From Ancylothrix sp036704045 (GTDB lineage Bacteria; Cyanobacteriota; Cyanobacteriia; Cyanobacteriales; Oscillatoriaceae), in the NCBI GenBank assembly GCA_036704045.1, contig DATNQM010000029.1, positions 1 to 64,000 on the forward strand: DNA of 64,000 bases. Direction: 5' to 3'. A program made the position numbers and the translations under genes. Below are positions 54,309-63,096 of this stretch, piece by piece. The notes under the pieces were generated by a model. It ran no database searches, was not told the origin of the DNA, and saw only the letters and a list, made by a program, of their open reading frames with translations. Positions within the stretch are counted from its first letter, which is position 1. Each line of letters begins with the position of its first letter.

Positions 54309-54332
54309 ATTTGTTGTGCTGAACCCCAAAAT

Positions 54333-55121
54333 ATGCTCACCAGTCGCCAAAACCCCCTTGTTAAACTAATTCGCAAAGTCCACAAGCCCAAAGGACGCCA
54401 AGAAACGAACCTCTTTCTGCTGGAAGGAACCCATTTACTCGAAGAAGCTTGCGCTGTTGAGTATTCCCTAGAAACTGTTTGCGCTACCCCCGAATGGATC
54501 GAAAACCATCCGCAGCTTTGGGATACTGCTACAAAACAAGCCTCTCGGTGCGAAATTGTTAATGATTTCGTCTTACAAGCCCTTGCAACTACTATTCAAC
54601 CGGATGGAGTTGTAGCAACAGCCAAAAGGAAAACTCAAAACTTAGAAGAATCAACTATATCAAGTTTAATCGTTGCCCTAGAAACTATCCAAGATCCGGG
54701 TAATTTAGGCACAATTATTCGTACAGCGGCGGGTGCTGGGGCGGGAGGAGTATGGTTAAGTGATGATAGCGCCGATCCCGAACAACCGAAAGTTTTAAGG
54801 GCTTCTGCTGGCGCGTGGTTTCGTTTACCTGTTGCCAGAAAACCAGACTTAACCGCCTCAGTTAGTCGATGTCGAGATAACGGTGTGCAAGTCATTGCCA
54901 CTACTGCCGCTGCCCAAAAAACTTACTGGGAAATTGACTATCAAAAACCCACAATTATTTTACTGGGAAACGAAGGGGCCGGTTTATCTGCTTCTTTGCT
55001 GAAACTAGCCAGCCACCAAGTCCAAATTCCCCTCAATAACGGCGTAGAATCTTTAAATGTGGCTATGGCGGCTGCTGTGATTTTGTATGAAGCCCAACGC
55101 CAGCAACAGAAAAGAGACTAA
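54333..55121 (+). CDS. SpoU/TrmH-family RNA 2'-O-methyltransferase
   Basis: About 262 residues. The N-terminal substrate-binding domain starts MLTSRQNPLVKLIRKVHKPKGR, followed by FLLEGTHLLEEA. The knotted SPOUT domain has the three SAM motifs: LETIQDPGNLGTIIRTAAGAG, ILLGNEGAGLSA and IPLNNGVESLNVAMAAAVILYE. This is the TsnR/TrmH type that methylates ribose in rRNA or tRNA; the exact target cannot be read. The frame is open from 54207 inside the tRNA gene, but the ATG at 54333 lies after the tRNA terminator and gives the usual N-terminus. Confidence 0.93.
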   Translation: MLTSRQNPLVKLIRKVHKPKGRQETNLFLLEGTHLLEEACAVEYSLETVCATPEWIENHPQLWDTATKQASRCEIVNDFVLQALATTIQPDGVVATAKRKTQNLEESTISSLIVALETIQDPGNLGTIIRTAAGAGAGGVWLSDDSADPEQPKVLRASAGAWFRLPVARKPDLTASVSRCRDNGVQVIATTAAAQKTYWEIDYQKPTIILLGNEGAGLSASLLKLASHQVQIPLNNGVESLNVAMAAAVILYEAQRQQQKRD

Positions 55122-55129
55122 CACCTTAA

Positions 55130-55378
55130 TTACTTTTGCCGTTCAGAATTTCGAGACTCCAAAAATTGCTCAATATCTGCAACTGCTTGTTCTAATTCCT
55201 CTAAATCAAATGCTTTTTCGCTTTTTTTTGCCGAGTTTTTCTTGGCCGAGGGTGCCGGTGTACTTAAATCCACAGTCGGCTCTTCATTCAGCCTATCCTG
55301 TAATTGTTCGATAGACTCAAAAAAAGCTTGAGCAGCGACGCGGCGTAAGTTGTGGTCTTCTTCGTGTTGGTCTATCAT
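55130..55378 (-). CDS. conserved small cyanobacterial protein
   Basis: 82 residues, acidic: MIDQHEEDHNLRRVAAQAFFESIEQLQDRL, a Ser/Ala/Lys-rich linker, then FDLEELEQAVADIEQFLES. Two amphipathic helices joined by a flexible linker are expected. No family or function recognised. It converges on the methyltransferase gene with an 8-bp gap. Confidence 0.65.
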   Translation of the reverse strand: MIDQHEEDHNLRRVAAQAFFESIEQLQDRLNEEPTVDLSTPAPSAKKNSAKKSEKAFDLEELEQAVADIEQFLESRNSERQK

Positions 55379-55694
55379 ACAGGACTCCCTACCTTAATAA
55401 AAAGTATTACCTCAGTCTCCGGCCAAGGGCTAATTTTAGGCTAAATCGACACGCACTATGTTTTAGCGGATCTTAAACCGGCAATTATCGCAACCCTAGG
55501 GTTGAGGTTACTTATTTTTTCTTTTCCAGTTAATAGTATCCTTAACCCCAGTGGAGAAAACCCGACCAGACTTATTTGTACAATACAGATTGCCCAAAAA
55601 TGTCTATAGCCAAACAGAGATACATTCCCCTTGTAGAAGTGACCCTTAACAGAGGAAAATAAATAGGGCTTTTGTTGCAGCAGGAGATATACAA

Positions 55695-57128
55695 GTGTCA
55701 GTTGGATTTGATTATGATTTAGCAATTATCGGTGCCGGTGTTGGCGGACACGGTGCCGCTATCCACGCCAAAAGTTGCGGTTTAAGCGTAGCCATTGTCG
55801 AAGCCGCCGAAATGGGTGGAACCTGCATTAATCGTGGCTGCATCCCCTCAAAAGCCCTTCTGGCAGCGGCCGGTCGCGTTCGTGAGTTACGAGACGAACA
55901 TCACCTTAAAAATCTTGGCATCCAGTTAGGCGAAGTCAGCTTTGAGCGTAGTGCCATTGCTGAACACGCTAATAATATTGTCACAAAAATTCGTGGCGAT
56001 ATGACAAACAGCCTTAAACGTTTGGGAATAGATGTGTTTCAGGGCTGGGGTAGGGTGGCCGGTAAACAAAAAATTAGCATTGATAGCGGAAGCAGTGAAA
56101 AAACCATCACCGCCCGCGATATCATCTTAGCCCCTGGTTCAATTCCCTGGGTTCCTAATGGTGTTGAAGTGGACGGCAAAACCGTTTTTACTAGCGATGG
56201 AGCTATAAAATTAGAATCTTTGCCCCAATGGATTGCTATTATTGGCAGTGGTTATATTGGCCTAGAATTTGCTGATGTTTATACGGCTTTGGGTTCGGAA
56301 ATTACGATGATCGAAGCCCTCGATCAATTAATGCCCACATTTGACCCGGATATTGCTAAACAAGCCCAAAGAGTTTTAATAGCCCCTCGTGATATTGAAA
56401 CAAGAACCGGCGTTTTAGCTGCCAAAGTTACCCCCGGATCGCCGGTAACAATTGAACTAGCAGATACCAAGACTAAAGAAGTAGTTGAAGTTTTGGAAGT
56501 AGATGCTTGTTTGGTGGCAACTGGTCGCATTCCAGCCACAAAAGATTTAGGCTTAGAAAAAGTAGGTGTAGAAACAGACCGGCGTGGCTTTATTCCAGTC
56601 AATGATGACTTACAAATTTTAGCAAGTGGTGAGCCGGTTTCTAATCTTTGGGCTATTGGTGATGCTACCGGCAAAATGATGTTAGCACACGCTGCTTCTG
56701 CCCAAGGTATTGCCGTTGTAGAAACAATTTGCGGACGTCACCGGCAAGTTGATTATCGCTCAATTCCTGCTGCGGCTTTTACCCATCCAGAAATTAGTTT
56801 TGTGGGTTTAACACAGCCAGCAGCCGAAGAATTAGGCAAAACTGAAGGTTTTAAAGTGGCAGTTGCTCGTAGTTATTTTAAAGGCAATTCAAAAGCAATT
56901 GCTGAGGGCGAAACTGAGGGGCTTGCTAAAGTTATCTACCGCGAAGATACAGGAGAACTTTTAGGTGTTCATATCCTGGGTATTCACGCGGCTGATTTAA
57001 TTCAAGAGGCTGCAAATGCTATAGCCAAACGTGAATCAATCCACGATTTAGCGTTTTTAGTACACACTCATCCTACTCTTTCAGAAGTATTGGACGAAGC
57101 CTATAAACGTGCCATCGCCAAGCATTAA
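55695..57128 (+). CDS. lpdA: dihydrolipoyl dehydrogenase
   Basis: E3 of pyruvate dehydrogenase and of the glycine cleavage system; reoxidises dihydrolipoamide with NAD. GTG start with CAGGAGAT upstream. The FAD motif is LAIIGAGVGGHGAAIHA, the redox disulfide CINRGC (in GGTCINRGCIPSKALLAA), the NAD motif IAIIGSGYIGLEFADVY, and the catalytic His-Glu lies in HTHPTLSE. At 477 residues it is complete. A degenerate copy of its last 12 codons plus stop lies exactly 100 bp downstream. Confidence 0.96.
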   Translation: MSVGFDYDLAIIGAGVGGHGAAIHAKSCGLSVAIVEAAEMGGTCINRGCIPSKALLAAAGRVRELRDEHHLKNLGIQLGEVSFERSAIAEHANNIVTKIRGDMTNSLKRLGIDVFQGWGRVAGKQKISIDSGSSEKTITARDIILAPGSIPWVPNGVEVDGKTVFTSDGAIKLESLPQWIAIIGSGYIGLEFADVYTALGSEITMIEALDQLMPTFDPDIAKQAQRVLIAPRDIETRTGVLAAKVTPGSPVTIELADTKTKEVVEVLEVDACLVATGRIPATKDLGLEKVGVETDRRGFIPVNDDLQILASGEPVSNLWAIGDATGKMMLAHAASAQGIAVVETICGRHRQVDYRSIPAAAFTHPEISFVGLTQPAAEELGKTEGFKVAVARSYFKGNSKAIAEGETEGLAKVIYREDTGELLGVHILGIHAADLIQEAANAIAKRESIHDLAFLVHTHPTLSEVLDEAYKRAIAKH

Positions 57129-57130
57129 TT

Positions 57131-57192
57131 TAACTAATTTTTTGTGTTAATTTTAGTTTTTAAAAACTTGAATTAACACAAAAAAATAGTTA
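57131..57192. repeat. long inverted repeat behind lpdA
   Basis: The arms 57131-57152 and 57171-57192 are complementary at 21 of 22 positions (TAACTA...GTGTTAATT and its complement), with an 18-nt loop. It lies directly between lpdA and the copy of its 3' end. A transcript would form a long A-U-rich hairpin that could end or protect the lpdA mRNA. Confidence 0.75.
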
Positions 57193-57228
57193 GATAAAGC
57201 TTATAAAAGTGCCATTGCAACTCATTAA
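57190..57228 (+). pseudogene. degenerate copy of the lpdA 3' end
   Basis: Reads L-D-K-A-Y-K-S-A-I-A-T-H-stop, compared with L-D-E-A-Y-K-R-A-I-A-K-H-stop at 57090-57128. The match is 9 of 12 residues with a common stop, at an offset of exactly 100 bp. No start codon belongs to it. It is a relic of a local duplication or of a replaced gene end. Confidence 0.75.
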
Positions 57229-57306
57229 CTATAAGCTCGAAACTGAGTTTTTTAAAAGCTAAATCTTAGATAGCGCAGATTACCCAAATTTTAAACAAAA
57301 GAAACT

Positions 57307-58191
57307 ATGCAAATACGCCGTCGTCCTCCAAATCCTTCTGTTTCTGTAAGTATTTTACGTTATCAAGTCAATATGGCAGATTCGGAACCACAAAATATAC
57401 TTGAAGAAATTGTCTGGCATAAAGAAACAGAAGTTACGCAAATGCGCGAACGTTTGCCTTTAATGGAACTGCAATATCAAGCTAAAAATGCCCCTACACC
57501 TCGTGATTTTTTGGCTGCATTAAAAGAAGCTAAAACTAAACCGGCTTTAATTGCTGAAGTTAAAAAAGCTTCGCCAAGTAAAGGCGTTTTGCGCGAAGAT
57601 TTTGAGCCTGTAGATATTGCTACAGCTTATGAAAAGGCCGGTGCAAGTTGTATTTCTGTGTTAACAGATGAGAAATTTTTTCAAGGTAGTTTTCAAAATC
57701 TTCGTCGCATTCGTGCATCAGTAAATTTGCCTTTGTTGTGCAAAGATTTTGTGATTTATCCCTATCAAATTTATCTGGCTCGTGTTAATGGTGCTGATGC
57801 AGTGCTGTTAATTGCAGCAGTTTTATCTGATAAAGACATACAATATTTTTTAAAAATTGTCAAAGCTTTGGAAATGACGGCTTTGATTGAAGTTCACAGT
57901 TTAGAAGAATTGGATCGAATTTTAGCAATTGATGGAGTAAATCTTGTTGGCATAAATAACCGGAATTTGGGTAATTTTTCCGTTGATTTACAAACAACAG
58001 AAGATTTATTGCAAAAGCGAGGTAGTGTGCTGAAAGAACGGGGTATTACAGTGGTTAGTGAGTCAGGATTACACAACAATTCTGATTTGCAACGAGTCAT
58101 GGCTGCCGGTGCCAGCGCCGTATTAATTGGCGAATCTTTGGTTAAACAACCAGATCCAGCAAAAGCAATCTCTACTTTGTTTCAAAACTGA
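57307..58191 (+). CDS. trpC: indole-3-glycerol phosphate synthase
   Basis: Closes the indole ring in tryptophan synthesis. The (beta/alpha)8 barrel shows LIAEVKKASPSKGVLREDFEPVDIA (catalytic Lys and Glu), SVLTDEKFFQGSFQNL, LPLLCKDFVIYPYQIYLAR, TALIEVHSLEELDR, GINNRNLGNFSVDL and SESGLHNNSDL. The length of 294 residues includes an N-terminal extension of about 30 that is usual in cyanobacteria. No other trp gene is in the window, in keeping with the scattered trp genes of cyanobacteria. Confidence 0.96.
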   Translation: MQIRRRPPNPSVSVSILRYQVNMADSEPQNILEEIVWHKETEVTQMRERLPLMELQYQAKNAPTPRDFLAALKEAKTKPALIAEVKKASPSKGVLREDFEPVDIATAYEKAGASCISVLTDEKFFQGSFQNLRRIRASVNLPLLCKDFVIYPYQIYLARVNGADAVLLIAAVLSDKDIQYFLKIVKALEMTALIEVHSLEELDRILAIDGVNLVGINNRNLGNFSVDLQTTEDLLQKRGSVLKERGITVVSESGLHNNSDLQRVMAAGASAVLIGESLVKQPDPAKAISTLFQN

Positions 58192-58332
58192 AACTCTTAA
58201 AGGAGGCAAATTTTAAAGTCTTTTACACAAGCTAAATAGTGCGACAAATTGTGGTAAACTACTTTTACGGTAAAGATAGGGTAATGCTTACATTTAATTG
58301 GGGTTCAATTTTTTTGAGGTAAATCAGATTTG

Positions 58333-58614
58333 ATGGAACCGATTCCCCTTCCTTCTCATATTCATTACGAACTGCTTCTACAAATGCTAGAGCGTCAGAC
58401 GATTTTTGCAGTGTCGCAAAAGCCATCGCAGCGAGAGCAAGTACAGCAGTTAATTGCAACACTCCGCAAAGCTTTGGCGCAACAAAAGCACTTAGAAGAA
58501 AGCTGTGAGCGAGAAAATCTGCCGATAGAGTACCGTTGGTCACTTAATGAAGGTAATGGAAAGTCTGGTTCTTCCTTAAATTCCCCCAATGTAAACCCAA
58601 CTCAGCCGATGTAA
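58333..58614 (+). CDS. small conserved cyanobacterial protein (possibly DUF5340)
   Basis: 93 residues, starting MEPIPLPSHIHYELLLQMLERQTIFAV, then a helical stretch VQQLIATLRKALAQQKHLEESCERE and YRWSLN, with a Ser/Asn-rich tail. The N-terminal part is the type of sequence conserved across filamentous cyanobacteria; the family name is from memory and uncertain. Function unknown. Confidence 0.62.
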   Translation: MEPIPLPSHIHYELLLQMLERQTIFAVSQKPSQREQVQQLIATLRKALAQQKHLEESCERENLPIEYRWSLNEGNGKSGSSLNSPNVNPTQPM

Positions 58615-58621
58615 AAAAATG

Positions 58622-58692
58622 TCATTGGTCATTAGTCGTTAGTGATTGGTTATGAGTTATTAAACATTTAACAAAGTACAAATGACCAATGA
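58622..58692. repeat. inverted repeat TCATTGGTCATT
   Basis: TCATTGGTCATT (58622-58633) and AATGACCAATGA (58681-58692) are perfect 12-bp arms separated by 47 bp that contain further GTTAGTGATTGGT-like copies. This is a common dispersed spacer repeat of cyanobacteria. It lies between a small gene and the aminotransferase. Confidence 0.7.
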
Positions 58693-58739
58693 TTAATGCC
58701 AACAAACAAGTAATATTTTTTTCTTGAAAAAAACGGATC

Positions 58740-59891
58740 ATGGACGATAAGTTAATGTTAATGATTCCGGGCCCAACACCGGTGCCGGAGCAAGCTTTAC
58801 TCGCTTTGTCGAAACACCCAATAGGTCATAGAAGCGGCGATTTTAGCAAAATCATGGCTGATGTGACACAAAATTTAAAGTGGCTTCATCAAACCCAAAA
58901 TGATGTGCTTTCTCTGACGGTAAGTGGTACCGGGGCTATGGAAGCGGGAATTATTAATTTTCTCAGTCCTGGTGATCGGGTTTTAGTGGGTACTAATGGT
59001 AAGTTTGGCGAACGCTGGGCTGAGGTTTGTACGGCTTATAATTTAAATGTTGATACGGTTACAACTGAGTGGGGTAAAGCCCTTGATCCTGAAAAAATCC
59101 GCGAAAAATTAGTGGCGGATACAGAGAAACAAATTAAGGCAGTTATTGTTACTCACAGCGAAACTTCAACGGGTGTGATTAATGATTTGGAAACCATTAA
59201 TCGCTATGTTAAAGAAAACAGTGAAGCTTTAATTATTGTTGATGCTGTTACAAGTTTAGGTGCAGTAAATGTACCTATTGACGAATGGGGTCTTGATGTG
59301 GTATGTTCTGGCTCTCAAAAAGGCTACATGATTCCCCCTGGTTTGGGTTTTGTGGCCGTGAGTGCAAAGGCTTGGGAAGCTTATAAAACAGCGAAGTTGC
59401 CCCGATATTATTTGGATTTGGGTAAATATCGCAAGGATGCAGCTAAAAATACGACTCCCTTTACTCCCCCAGTGAACTTGTTTTTTGCGTTGCAAGCAAG
59501 TTTACAAATGATGCAAAAAGAAGGGTTAGAAAATATTTTTGCTCGTCATCAGCGGTTGATGAATGCAACGAGGGCAGCGGTTAAGGCGTTGAATTTGCCT
59601 TTATATGGAACTGATGAGTGCGCTAGTCCGGCAATTACAGCGGTGGCACCGGTGGGTGTGGATGCTGAACAAATCCGCGCCACAATGAAAAAACAGTTTG
59701 ATATTGTTTTGGCCGGTGGACAAGATCATTTGAAGGGTAAGGTGTTCCGTATCGGTCATTTGGGTTTTGTCAGCGAACGTGATATTTTAACGGCGATTGG
59801 TGCCTTGGAAGCGACGCTGGTTGAACTGGGCGGTAATGGCTTTACTTCTGGCGCTGGTGTGGCAGCAGCAGCTAAGGTTTTTGCAAAGTAA
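58740..59891 (+). CDS. class V aminotransferase, alanine/serine-glyoxylate type
   Basis: 383 residues, PLP-dependent. The start MIPGPTPVPEQALLALSKHPIGHRSGDF and the PLP lysine in CSGSQKGYMIPPGLGF are those of the alanine/serine-glyoxylate aminotransferase group. These proteins were once called the small subunit of soluble hydrogenase in cyanobacteria. They remove glyoxylate in the photorespiratory pathway, using alanine or serine as amino donor. Length is normal. A strong terminator follows about 108 bp after the stop. Confidence 0.9.
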   Translation: MDDKLMLMIPGPTPVPEQALLALSKHPIGHRSGDFSKIMADVTQNLKWLHQTQNDVLSLTVSGTGAMEAGIINFLSPGDRVLVGTNGKFGERWAEVCTAYNLNVDTVTTEWGKALDPEKIREKLVADTEKQIKAVIVTHSETSTGVINDLETINRYVKENSEALIIVDAVTSLGAVNVPIDEWGLDVVCSGSQKGYMIPPGLGFVAVSAKAWEAYKTAKLPRYYLDLGKYRKDAAKNTTPFTPPVNLFFALQASLQMMQKEGLENIFARHQRLMNATRAAVKALNLPLYGTDECASPAITAVAPVGVDAEQIRATMKKQFDIVLAGGQDHLKGKVFRIGHLGFVSERDILTAIGALEATLVELGGNGFTSGAGVAAAAKVFAK

Positions 59892-59999
59892 TGACTGATT
59901 TCTAGTTTTGTAGATTCTACAGCGGGCCGGTCAGCCTCTACTTACGCCTGTAATGGGGGCTATACAAGAAAAATCTGGTCACTACACTAGTTAAAATCA

Positions 60000-60034
60000 A
60001 AAGAGCGGGCTGTTTATAAGTCCCGCTCTTTTTT
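60000..60034 (+). terminator. terminator behind the aminotransferase
   Basis: AAGAGCGGG and CCCGCTCTT form a perfect 9-bp stem followed by TTTT. Confidence 0.88.
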
Positions 60035-60122
60035 ATGTGATATCCCTGAAGCTTTTTTGTCCAGGGAATTTTGATTTGCCTTTGGTACCCATCGGAGCAA
60101 TCAATTAACATAAATTCCATTC

Positions 60123-60326
60123 CTATGCTGTTTCCAGCCAGTCGTAGATCCTTTCTAATTGTTCGATTGTCACTAAACCATATTGCCAGAGAATCATGGG
60201 CAATGGGCCTGGATCTTGTTCCCTATGGCGCAAGGCAATTTTCAATGAAGGCGCAGAAATTGCTAAGTCTTCTTGTAAAAATCGCAGAAATTTAGAAAAA
60301 GTTGCTGGTGCCATTTGAGAGTTCAC
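60123..60326 (-). CDS. DUF2949 family protein
   Basis: A 67-residue protein of a cyanobacterium-specific family. The diagnostic part is FLRFLQEDLAISAPSLKIALRHREQDPGPLPMILWQYGLVTIEQLERIYDWLE. Helical, cytoplasmic, unknown function. Its upstream spacer of 840 bp is unusually rich in hairpins. Confidence 0.85.
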   Translation of the reverse strand: MNSQMAPATFSKFLRFLQEDLAISAPSLKIALRHREQDPGPLPMILWQYGLVTIEQLERIYDWLETA

Positions 60327-60504
60327 CTCCTCAGTTAAATTTAATTGTCTTTCTTTTACACTGTTTTTTAATGGGGTTAGTGGTCACTATCCGATCTGTC
60401 TGCTAGCTTTTTTTCCGACTAAAATAGGTAAGCTTGTTATCAAGCTTGACTTCATATCCTTTTGGGCTTTTTACCCTCGTGAAAAATATGACAGCCGGTT
60501 TCCA

Positions 60505-60613
60505 AAGCTGTACAAACTGTAATTACTGAAAGTCAGGCACAGTTTGTTGCTGTTAATTCATGGTGCATTATGATGGGGGATCAACGACATCTGTACAAAT
60601 ACAGATTTTTTTG
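60505..60613 (+). ncRNA. candidate small RNA with two hairpins
   Basis: ACAAACTGT (60512-60520) and ACAGTTTGT (60539-60547) form a perfect 9-bp stem. About 40 nt later ATCTGT/ACAGAT with a 6-nt loop and seven T residues forms a typical rho-independent terminator. No open frame lies between. The pair looks like a short non-coding transcript of about 100 nt. No known family recognised; the promoter was not identified. Confidence 0.4.
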
Positions 60614-60821
60614 TTATGCCCTAATGCTTTCTCAGCCTTTTTACTGAGACCTGAATTATCTCGATCTGTTACGCACAGCCACATTTTTTGCGTTGTAGCG
60701 CTTTCTACTCTTTGAAATTAGAGTAGTTTGTTGGCTCTATGCGATGCTTTGATTCTCACACCAAAAAAGCATTTACCGCCAGCGTTATCGGGTTCCGGCC
60801 TTCTATAACTTTCCAATCGTT

Positions 60822-60871
60822 CTTAAGGTTGAGGGCCGGCCTCAAACTTAAGGTTTGATTGTAACCTTAAG
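60822..60871. other. pair of mutually exclusive hairpins
   Basis: CTTAAGGTT (60822-60830) can pair with CTTAAG further on within a 12-bp hairpin with TTGAGG/CCTCAA and loop GCCGG. It can instead pair perfectly with AACCTTAAG (60863-60871). One arm with two possible partners is the layout of an attenuator or switch. It lies in the 840-bp spacer upstream of the DUF2949 gene; nothing else was recognised around it. Confidence 0.4.
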
Positions 60872-61167
60872 CCTGCTATTGCATCAAATCTCAGTGTACT
60901 ACAAACATACTAAGTTTTGTACTACAGCAAGGAAAACTTTTTTCCCGAACGCTGTACCGTTTTTTACCGGCAACGCGCAAGTATTCAGACAGATTAACAA
61001 ATCAGTGTCGCAGTGTACAGACTTAGAGATTATAAAATTCTTATGATTTTTATTTGCTGAGTCCTGTTAATTGTTATTGCCTAAGAAAAAGCTACAAATA
61101 AATCATCGAAATTACTATTTATTAAATAGTTTAGTCTTCTCATTTGTTCACTCTTAGAGTAAAAAGT

Positions 61168-61707
61168 TTATTGGGAGTCATGAGGATGTTGTTTCTCTAA
61201 AAATTCTATGGTTATGGGGTTGCCAATTTTTAAGCCTAGTTCGGCCGTTCGCCCAGCCCGAACTTCTATAACTTGATCTATTACTATTTGATTAGGTGGG
61301 CCATAGGTAGGACAAGACATGGTGGTACAAGGAGGGACGTTTTCAGCAATATATTTAACTTCTCCATCTTTAATAAAAATCATGTCGAGGGGAATAAGGG
61401 TGTTTTTCATCCAAAACATGACTGGGCGGGGTGGGTCAAATATAAATAGCATCCCTCGGTTGTCTGGTAAAGAAGGCCGAAACATTAAACCCATTGCTTG
61501 TTGTTCGGGGGTGGTGGTGACTTCTAAGTCGAAAAGTTCACCGGCTATTTTTGCTTTTGCTGAAATGGGCAAGTCTTGTGGTTGGGGCGTTTGTGCTTGA
61601 GGTGTAGAGGCGGGAGGGGCCGGTTTTGGAGGGGTAGAGGTAGCAGGTTGACTGCATCCCATCAAGACAATACTTAGGGCTATGGCAAATAAATTAGGTT
61701 TTGTCAT
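61168..61707 (-). CDS. DUF192 family lipoprotein
   Basis: 179 residues. A lipoprotein signal with lipobox LMGCSQ (Cys about residue 18) is followed by a Pro/Thr-rich linker and a DUF192 domain (about 55-170): AGELFDLEVTTTPEQQAMGLMFRPSLPDNRGMLFIF, FWMKNTLIPLDMIFI and VPPCTTMSCPTYGP. DUF192 has a compact beta-barrel fold and no settled role. It would sit on the periplasmic side of a membrane. It is followed upstream by a response regulator on the same strand, 40 bp apart, so the two may be cotranscribed. Confidence 0.85.
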   Translation of the reverse strand: MTKPNLFAIALSIVLMGCSQPATSTPPKPAPPASTPQAQTPQPQDLPISAKAKIAGELFDLEVTTTPEQQAMGLMFRPSLPDNRGMLFIFDPPRPVMFWMKNTLIPLDMIFIKDGEVKYIAENVPPCTTMSCPTYGPPNQIVIDQVIEVRAGRTAELGLKIGNPITIEFLEKQHPHDSQ

Positions 61708-61747
61708 TTCTTAAAAATGATTTCTCAAAGGTCATTTGAGTAATTTT

Positions 61748-62443
61748 TTATGTTTCTCTTAGGACGTAGCCAACACCCCGGACTGTTTGAATGAGGCGTT
61801 TTTGGGTTTCATCTTCAATTTTGAGCCGCAAATAACGAATGTACACTTCTATGACGTTGGATTCTCCCATGAAATCATAGCCCCAGACGTTCTCTAAAAT
61901 TTGATCACGGGTTAGCACTTCGCGGGGATGTTCCATTAAAAATTTTAACAGTTCAAATTCTTTCATGGTGAGTTCGATGGTTCGCCCGTTTCGCATGGCG
62001 CGACGTGTTGCTAACTCTAATACCAAGTCTCCAAATCTTAATTGTTCTGTTGGGCTGGTTTCTGGTTGTAAATAAAGACGCACTAAGCGTAAAAAGTCTT
62101 CGCTACGATAGGGTTTGAGAAAGTAGTCGTCTGCACCGGCCTCTAAACAAGCTACCCGGTCTTCTATGGTATCTCTCGCCATTAATAGTACCACCGGCAC
62201 ACGGTTTCCTTTTGTGCGTAGTTGTGAACATAATTCTATACCCGATTCACCCGACAGCATTCGGTCGATTATAATTAGGGCCGGTTCCAGTTGAAGAGCT
62301 TTTTCTAGGCCAGTTTTGGAGTCGGTGGCAAGCACCGGCTCGTAGCCAGATTCTTTTAAGTCTAGGCTAACGTGCTGCGCTAATACTGGGTCGCTTTCGA
62401 TGACGAGAACACTGGGATTTCTCTCTAGGGTGACGTTGCTCAT
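61748..62443 (-). CDS. nblR: OmpR/PhoB-type response regulator, NblR-like
   Basis: 231 residues. The receiver domain (12-125) has Asp60 in IIIDRMLSGESG and Lys109 in YFLKPYR. The switch position that is usually Thr/Ser reads Met (LLMARD), and the first acidic pair reads ESD. The DNA-binding winged helix covers about 135-230 (ELTMKEFELLKFLMEHPREVLTRDQILENVWGYDF and IRYLRLKIED). DRMLSGESG and the atypical receiver fit NblR, the regulator of phycobilisome breakdown under nutrient stress, which is described as phosphorylation-independent. No phycobilisome or nbl gene is nearby to confirm this. Confidence 0.7.
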   Translation of the reverse strand: MSNVTLERNPSVLVIESDPVLAQHVSLDLKESGYEPVLATDSKTGLEKALQLEPALIIIDRMLSGESGIELCSQLRTKGNRVPVVLLMARDTIEDRVACLEAGADDYFLKPYRSEDFLRLVRLYLQPETSPTEQLRFGDLVLELATRRAMRNGRTIELTMKEFELLKFLMEHPREVLTRDQILENVWGYDFMGESNVIEVYIRYLRLKIEDETQKRLIQTVRGVGYVLRET

Positions 62444-62643
62444 AGGCTTGATCGCTTCCCCGGCATATTTAGTTATTTCTCTTTTTTTACCATGTCTGGG
62501 TTACTCTCGTTCCTGGGCATCTGCCTAGTAACCATTTGTTGTTAGTTATAACCTACTCTACAAATGTCCCTATGGACGGATTCCGTTTTGATTTGGCTTA
62601 TTTTTTGGGTTTAATTATCATATAAGTTGAATTTTGTCAATCT

Positions 62644-62871
62644 CTAAAAATCTAATTCCTCTGTCAAAGTTTCGACGTAAATAGTTTGTTGTTGCTGTTT
62701 TTCAGCTAGAAAGTCTTCACACTCGCGTAGGTATTGGGAGGCGACGCTAAAAGAATCAAACATTTCTGTCATTTCTAGGTTGCCTATTTCCATTTTTTTT
62801 ATGATTTCCTCAATTTTGGCAACTTTCGCTTCATAACTGTCCGGGCCGGTTTTTTTAGGTGCTTTGCTCAT
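62644..62871 (-). CDS. xseB: exodeoxyribonuclease VII small subunit
   Basis: A 75-residue helical hairpin protein. SYEAKVAKIEEIIKKMEIGNLEMTEMFDSFSVASQYLRECEDFL matches the XseB family. Several copies bind one XseA subunit. The large subunit gene is at 14428-15585, on the same strand but some 47 kb away. Confidence 0.9.
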   Translation of the reverse strand: MSKAPKKTGPDSYEAKVAKIEEIIKKMEIGNLEMTEMFDSFSVASQYLRECEDFLAEKQQQQTIYVETLTEELDF

Positions 62872-63096
62872 GTCTGGAGTATAGAAAAATTTTTAATTTA
62901 AAGAATTAAACTAAAACTAAGTTAGCGCAAAATTGATAAAAATGCTTAGGTAAATTATTTTATTAATCAACCTGTTTTTTTTGACCAAGCAATTTTATGT
63001 CTGCTCTTAAAAAGACCCACAGAGTTCTAAATTTTTATGTGTTAAACATCCCATTTTTTATTTATGATTTTAAAATTGGCGCTTTGTAGAACAATA

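Noticed and set aside
54207..54332. N-terminal extension of the SpoU methyltransferase frame
   Set aside because: It lies within tRNA-Leu(CAG) and its terminator; the ATG at 54333 gives the family N-terminus.
14428..62871. Separation of xseA and xseB as an anomaly
   Set aside because: The two subunits are often unlinked in bacteria; noted in the entries but not odd enough for a finding.
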